6,674 nucleotides of DNA from CAVPGH01 sp046726955 (GTDB lineage Bacteria > Acidobacteriota > Vicinamibacteria > Fen-336), in NCBI GenBank assembly GCA_046726955.1, contig JBKPBQ010000175.1, positions 1 to 6,674 of the forward strand. The letters run 5' to 3'. The notes below the pieces were generated by a model that saw only the letters and a list, made by a program, of their open reading frames with translations, was not told the origin of the DNA and did not search any database. The position numbers and the translations under genes are program-made. Shown here one piece after another: positions 5,141 through 6,674 of this stretch. Position 1 is the first letter of the stretch; each line of letters begins with the position of its first letter.

Positions 5141-5151
5141 GCGGCCGCTTT
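5132..5151 (+). terminator. Weak hairpin across the zinc-finger stop codon
   Basis: GCGGCC (5132-5137) pairs with GGCCGC (5143-5148) around the loop TGAGC, which contains the stop codon, and is followed by TTT. The six-pair GC stem with only three T residues could partly terminate or shape expression of the genes downstream; it is not a strong terminator. Confidence 0.25.
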
Positions 5152-5168
5152 CCAGGAGAAGGGGGATC

Positions 5169-5414
5169 GTGGCGCCGATGGCAAAGTGCGAAGTGTGCGG
5201 CAACGTCTACGACAAGACTTTCACGGTGACGATGACGGACGGAAGCACCCACGTCTTCGACAGCTTCGAGTGCGCCGTTCACGCGCTCGCTCCCCGGTGC
5301 CGCCACTGCGAGTGCACGATCATCGGCCACGGGATGGAGAGCGACAACCAGTTCTACTGCTGCGCGCATTGCGCAGCCAAGGAAGGCGTCCGCGGCCTGG
5401 ACGACCGCCTGTAG
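5169..5414 (+). CDS. Cys/His-rich metallothionein-like zinc-binding protein
   Basis: The 81-residue protein holds nine cysteines and five histidines. It opens with a CxxC knuckle (Cys7, Cys10), then DSFECAVHALAP (31-42, Cys35, His38), a dense CRHCEC cluster (44-49), His54, and CCAHC (64-68). The second half, from the CxxCxC cluster to FYCCAHCA, resembles bacterial metallothioneins of the SmtA type and related small proteins annotated as metallothionein; the front half resembles a zinc knuckle. Cytoplasmic binding of zinc or another soft metal is likely; storage, detoxification or a regulatory role cannot be separated. There is no signal peptide. I placed the start at GTG 5169, three bases after AAGGGGG; ATG 5178 (MAKCEVCG) is equally plausible and loses no metal ligand. 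It follows the zinc-finger gene after 28 bases. Confidence 0.75.
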   Translation: MAPMAKCEVCGNVYDKTFTVTMTDGSTHVFDSFECAVHALAPRCRHCECTIIGHGMESDNQFYCCAHCAAKEGVRGLDDRL

Positions 5415-5472
5415 CGGGCTCCCGGCCCGGCCGCGCGGCCGCCGGCGTCGGGGCCGGAGTCGGAGGTGTCCC

Positions 5473-5772
5473 ATGAACGCCCTGCTGATACTGCTCGCCG
5501 TGGCGGGGCTCGCCGGCGCGCCGGAACGGACCGTCCCGCTGCGCGTGGCCGACGCCGATCCCGGAGCGCGGTTCATCACCCTGGTCGACTCCGCTGGGGT
5601 CACGCGCGTCTTCCCCGTCCGCGGAGAAGCCGCGCGGGTGCTGCCGCGGCTCCGTCCGGACGACGAGGTTATCCTGACGCTCGGCCCCGAGCCAGGCGTC
5701 TCCGCAGGTCCCGAGGTCGTGCTCCGCATCGAGGTCCGCTCGTTCTCCGACCGACGCCTCCGGGAGCGCTGA
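5473..5772 (+). CDS. Short exported protein of unknown function
   Basis: I do not recognise a family. The 99-residue product begins with a hydrophobic stretch without preceding basic residues (MNALLILLAVAGLAGA), consistent with export, though the most obvious cleavage site would leave Pro at position 17, which signal peptidase I disfavours. The rest is a compact beta-rich segment (FITLVDSAGVTRVFPVRGEA, 34-53; DDEVILTLGPEPG, 63-75; PEVVLRIEVRSF, 80-91) that could be a small OB- or SH3-like barrel of about 75 residues, ending in the charged tail SDRRLRER. No cysteines, so it is unlike its zinc-binding neighbours. GGAGG (5462-5466) lies six bases before the ATG, so translation is well supported. 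It lies 58 bases after the metallothionein-like gene and 17 before the oxidoreductase gene, on the same strand. Confidence 0.7.
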   Translation: MNALLILLAVAGLAGAPERTVPLRVADADPGARFITLVDSAGVTRVFPVRGEAARVLPRLRPDDEVILTLGPEPGVSAGPEVVLRIEVRSFSDRRLRER

Positions 5773-5779
5773 AGTTACT

Positions 5780-5788
5780 GGGGGGGGG
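5780..5788 (+). repeat. Homopolymeric G tract at the oxidoreductase start
   Basis: Nine consecutive G residues sit one base before the ATG at 5790, in the position of the ribosome binding site. Changes in tract length would alter spacing or expression without shifting the coding frame. It is also a place where sequencing miscounts bases. Confidence 0.9.
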
Positions 5789-5789
5789 A

Positions 5790-6674
5790 ATGGCGAGCAA
5801 GCGGCTCGAGGCGCCGAATCGACGAGCCCGGCGGGCGTCGCACCGGATCCGCTACGCGGTCCTCGGCCAGGGATATATCTCGCAGGCGGCGGTCCTTCCC
5901 GCCTTCGCCCATGCGCGCCGCAACAGCGAGCTCGCGGCTCTCGTCTCCGACGACGAGGAGAAGCTCCGCATCCTCGGCCGGCGGTACGGAGTCCGCCGGC
6001 TCCTCACCTATGAGCTGTTCGACGAGCTCCTCGCCTCGGGCGACGTGGACGCGGTCTACATCGCGCTGCCGAACCACCTCCATCTGCCCTTCGCGGTGGC
6101 CGCCGCGCGGGCGGGCGTGCACGTCCTCTGCGAAAAGCCGCTCGCGGTCACGGAGGAAGACTGCGAAGAGATCGTGATGGAGGCGGAGCGCAACAAGGTG
6201 AAGCTGATGACCGCCTATCGGCTCCACTTCGAGCGCGCCAACCTCGAGGCGATCCAGATGGCGCGCTCCGGCCGCCTGGGGTCGCTCCGCACGTTCAGCT
6301 CGCTGTTCTGCATGCAGGTGGCGCAGGGGAACATCCGCCTCCAGGGCGAGTACGGCGGAGGGCCGCTCTACGACATCGGTCTCTACTGCATCAACGCCGC
6401 GCGGTACCTGTTCCGCGCCGAGCCGGTCGAGGTCTATGCGATGAGCGTCAACTCGGGGGACCGGCGGTTCCGCGAGGTCGAGGAGATGACGGCGGCGGTC
6501 CTCCGCTTCCCCCGCGAACGGCTCGCCACGTTCACGTGCAGCTTCGGAGCCGCATCCGAGTCGATGTACGAGCTCGTGGGCACGAAGGGGACGCTGCGTC
6601 TGGAGCCGGCCTACTCGTTCGAGGGGCCCATCCGGAGGCGGCTGACCGTCGGGGGGCATACCGCGTCGCAGACC
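5790..6674 (+). CDS. Gfo/Idh/MocA family NAD(P)-dependent oxidoreductase (3' end outside the window)
   Basis: The first 295 residues are present; there is no stop before the window edge. After a basic leader (1-20) comes a Rossmann fold: RYAVLGQGYIS (21-31) with the GxG dinucleotide loop Gly26/Gly28, and VDAVYIALPNHLH (86-98). CEKPLAV (114-120) holds the catalytic-site Lys116 of the EKP motif. The C-terminal substrate domain shows GGGPLYDIGLYCINAARYLF (189-208), with Asp195 and Tyr199 in the DxGxY pattern seen in glucose-fructose oxidoreductase-like members, and ELVGTKGTLRLEP (261-273). It should oxidise or reduce a sugar, inositol or related polyol using NAD(P); the substrate is not readable from sequence. 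There is no Tat signal, so it is cytoplasmic, unlike secreted glucose-fructose oxidoreductase. Ribosome binding is odd: only a G9 tract one base from the ATG. It may be cotranscribed with the gene 17 bases upstream. Confidence 0.93.
   Translation, partial: MASKRLEAPNRRARRASHRIRYAVLGQGYISQAAVLPAFAHARRNSELAALVSDDEEKLRILGRRYGVRRLLTYELFDELLASGDVDAVYIALPNHLHLPFAVAAARAGVHVLCEKPLAVTEEDCEEIVMEAERNKVKLMTAYRLHFERANLEAIQMARSGRLGSLRTFSSLFCMQVAQGNIRLQGEYGGGPLYDIGLYCINAARYLFRAEPVEVYAMSVNSGDRRFREVEEMTAAVLRFPRERLATFTCSFGAASESMYELVGTKGTLRLEPAYSFEGPIRRRLTVGGHTASQT

Noticed and set aside
4357..5184. N-terminal extension of the response-regulator frame up to 5184
   Set aside because: The extension has no receiver-like or other domain, runs antisense to four well-supported features, and the start at 4356 has a good ribosome binding site directly before the receiver domain.
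5428..5441. Palindrome CGGCCGCGCGGCCG between the metallothionein-like gene and the next gene, as a terminator
   Set aside because: It has no loop and no T tract; a palindrome of this sort is unremarkable in a GC-rich spacer.
5775..6659. 294-codon minus-strand open frame
   Set aside because: Antisense to the oxidoreductase gene, whose Rossmann and EKP motifs are clear; the antisense product looks like a compositional shadow.
1..6674. CRISPR arrays, tRNA or rRNA genes, insertion sequences and phage attachment sites
   Set aside because: No regularly spaced repeats, no cloverleaf or rRNA-like stretches, no transposase or integrase coding and no terminal repeats were seen in either strand.

Overview
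The window is a strongly GC-rich stretch of bacterial chromosome. It carries nine protein genes (eight complete, one cut by the right edge), possibly the first codons of a tenth at the left edge, and no RNA genes, insertion sequences or CRISPR arrays that I can see. A beta-barrel-like protein with a terminal phenylalanine points to a Gram-negative envelope. Ku, a sigma-54 activator and sigma-54 promoters suggest a free-living, probably soil or sediment bacterium of a group such as Acidobacteriota, Myxococcota or Methylomirabilota/Rokubacteria. That placement is inference from gene content only.

Layout. Minus strand 61-915 is Ku, the DNA-end-binding protein of bacterial end joining. A 174-base divergent gap follows. 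Plus strand 1090-1650 is a small exported beta-barrel-like protein, and plus strand 1710-2474 is a soluble histidine kinase with a degraded ATP site. The kinase runs tail-to-tail into, and overlaps by 180 bases, a minus-strand exported 3D-domain protein (2295-2924). Upstream of that, on the same strand, is an NtrC-type sigma-54-dependent response regulator (2989-4356). A 242-base divergent control region (4357-4598) separates the regulator from a plus-strand cluster: a 49-residue two-helix membrane protein of the lmo0937/DUF5670 type (4599-4748), a DksA/TraR-type C4 zinc-finger protein (4745-5140, ATGA-coupled), a Cys/His-rich metallothionein-like protein (5169-5414), a short exported protein of unknown function (5473-5772) and a Gfo/Idh/MocA oxidoreductase (5790 to the right edge).

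The most interesting signal is regulatory. A sequence matching the sigma-54 consensus at every conserved position (TGGCACG-N4-TTGCT, 4530-4545) lies in front of the membrane-protein/zinc-finger cluster, next to the divergent NtrC-type activator. An inverted repeat sits where an enhancer site would be expected. A second sigma-54-like promoter, 11 of 12 consensus positions, lies on the minus strand just in front of ku (939-954), also with an inverted repeat upstream. If both are real, one activator may couple end-joining repair to a small stress cluster of membrane and zinc-binding proteins. I know of no described sigma-54 control of Ku; this is a hypothesis read from motifs.
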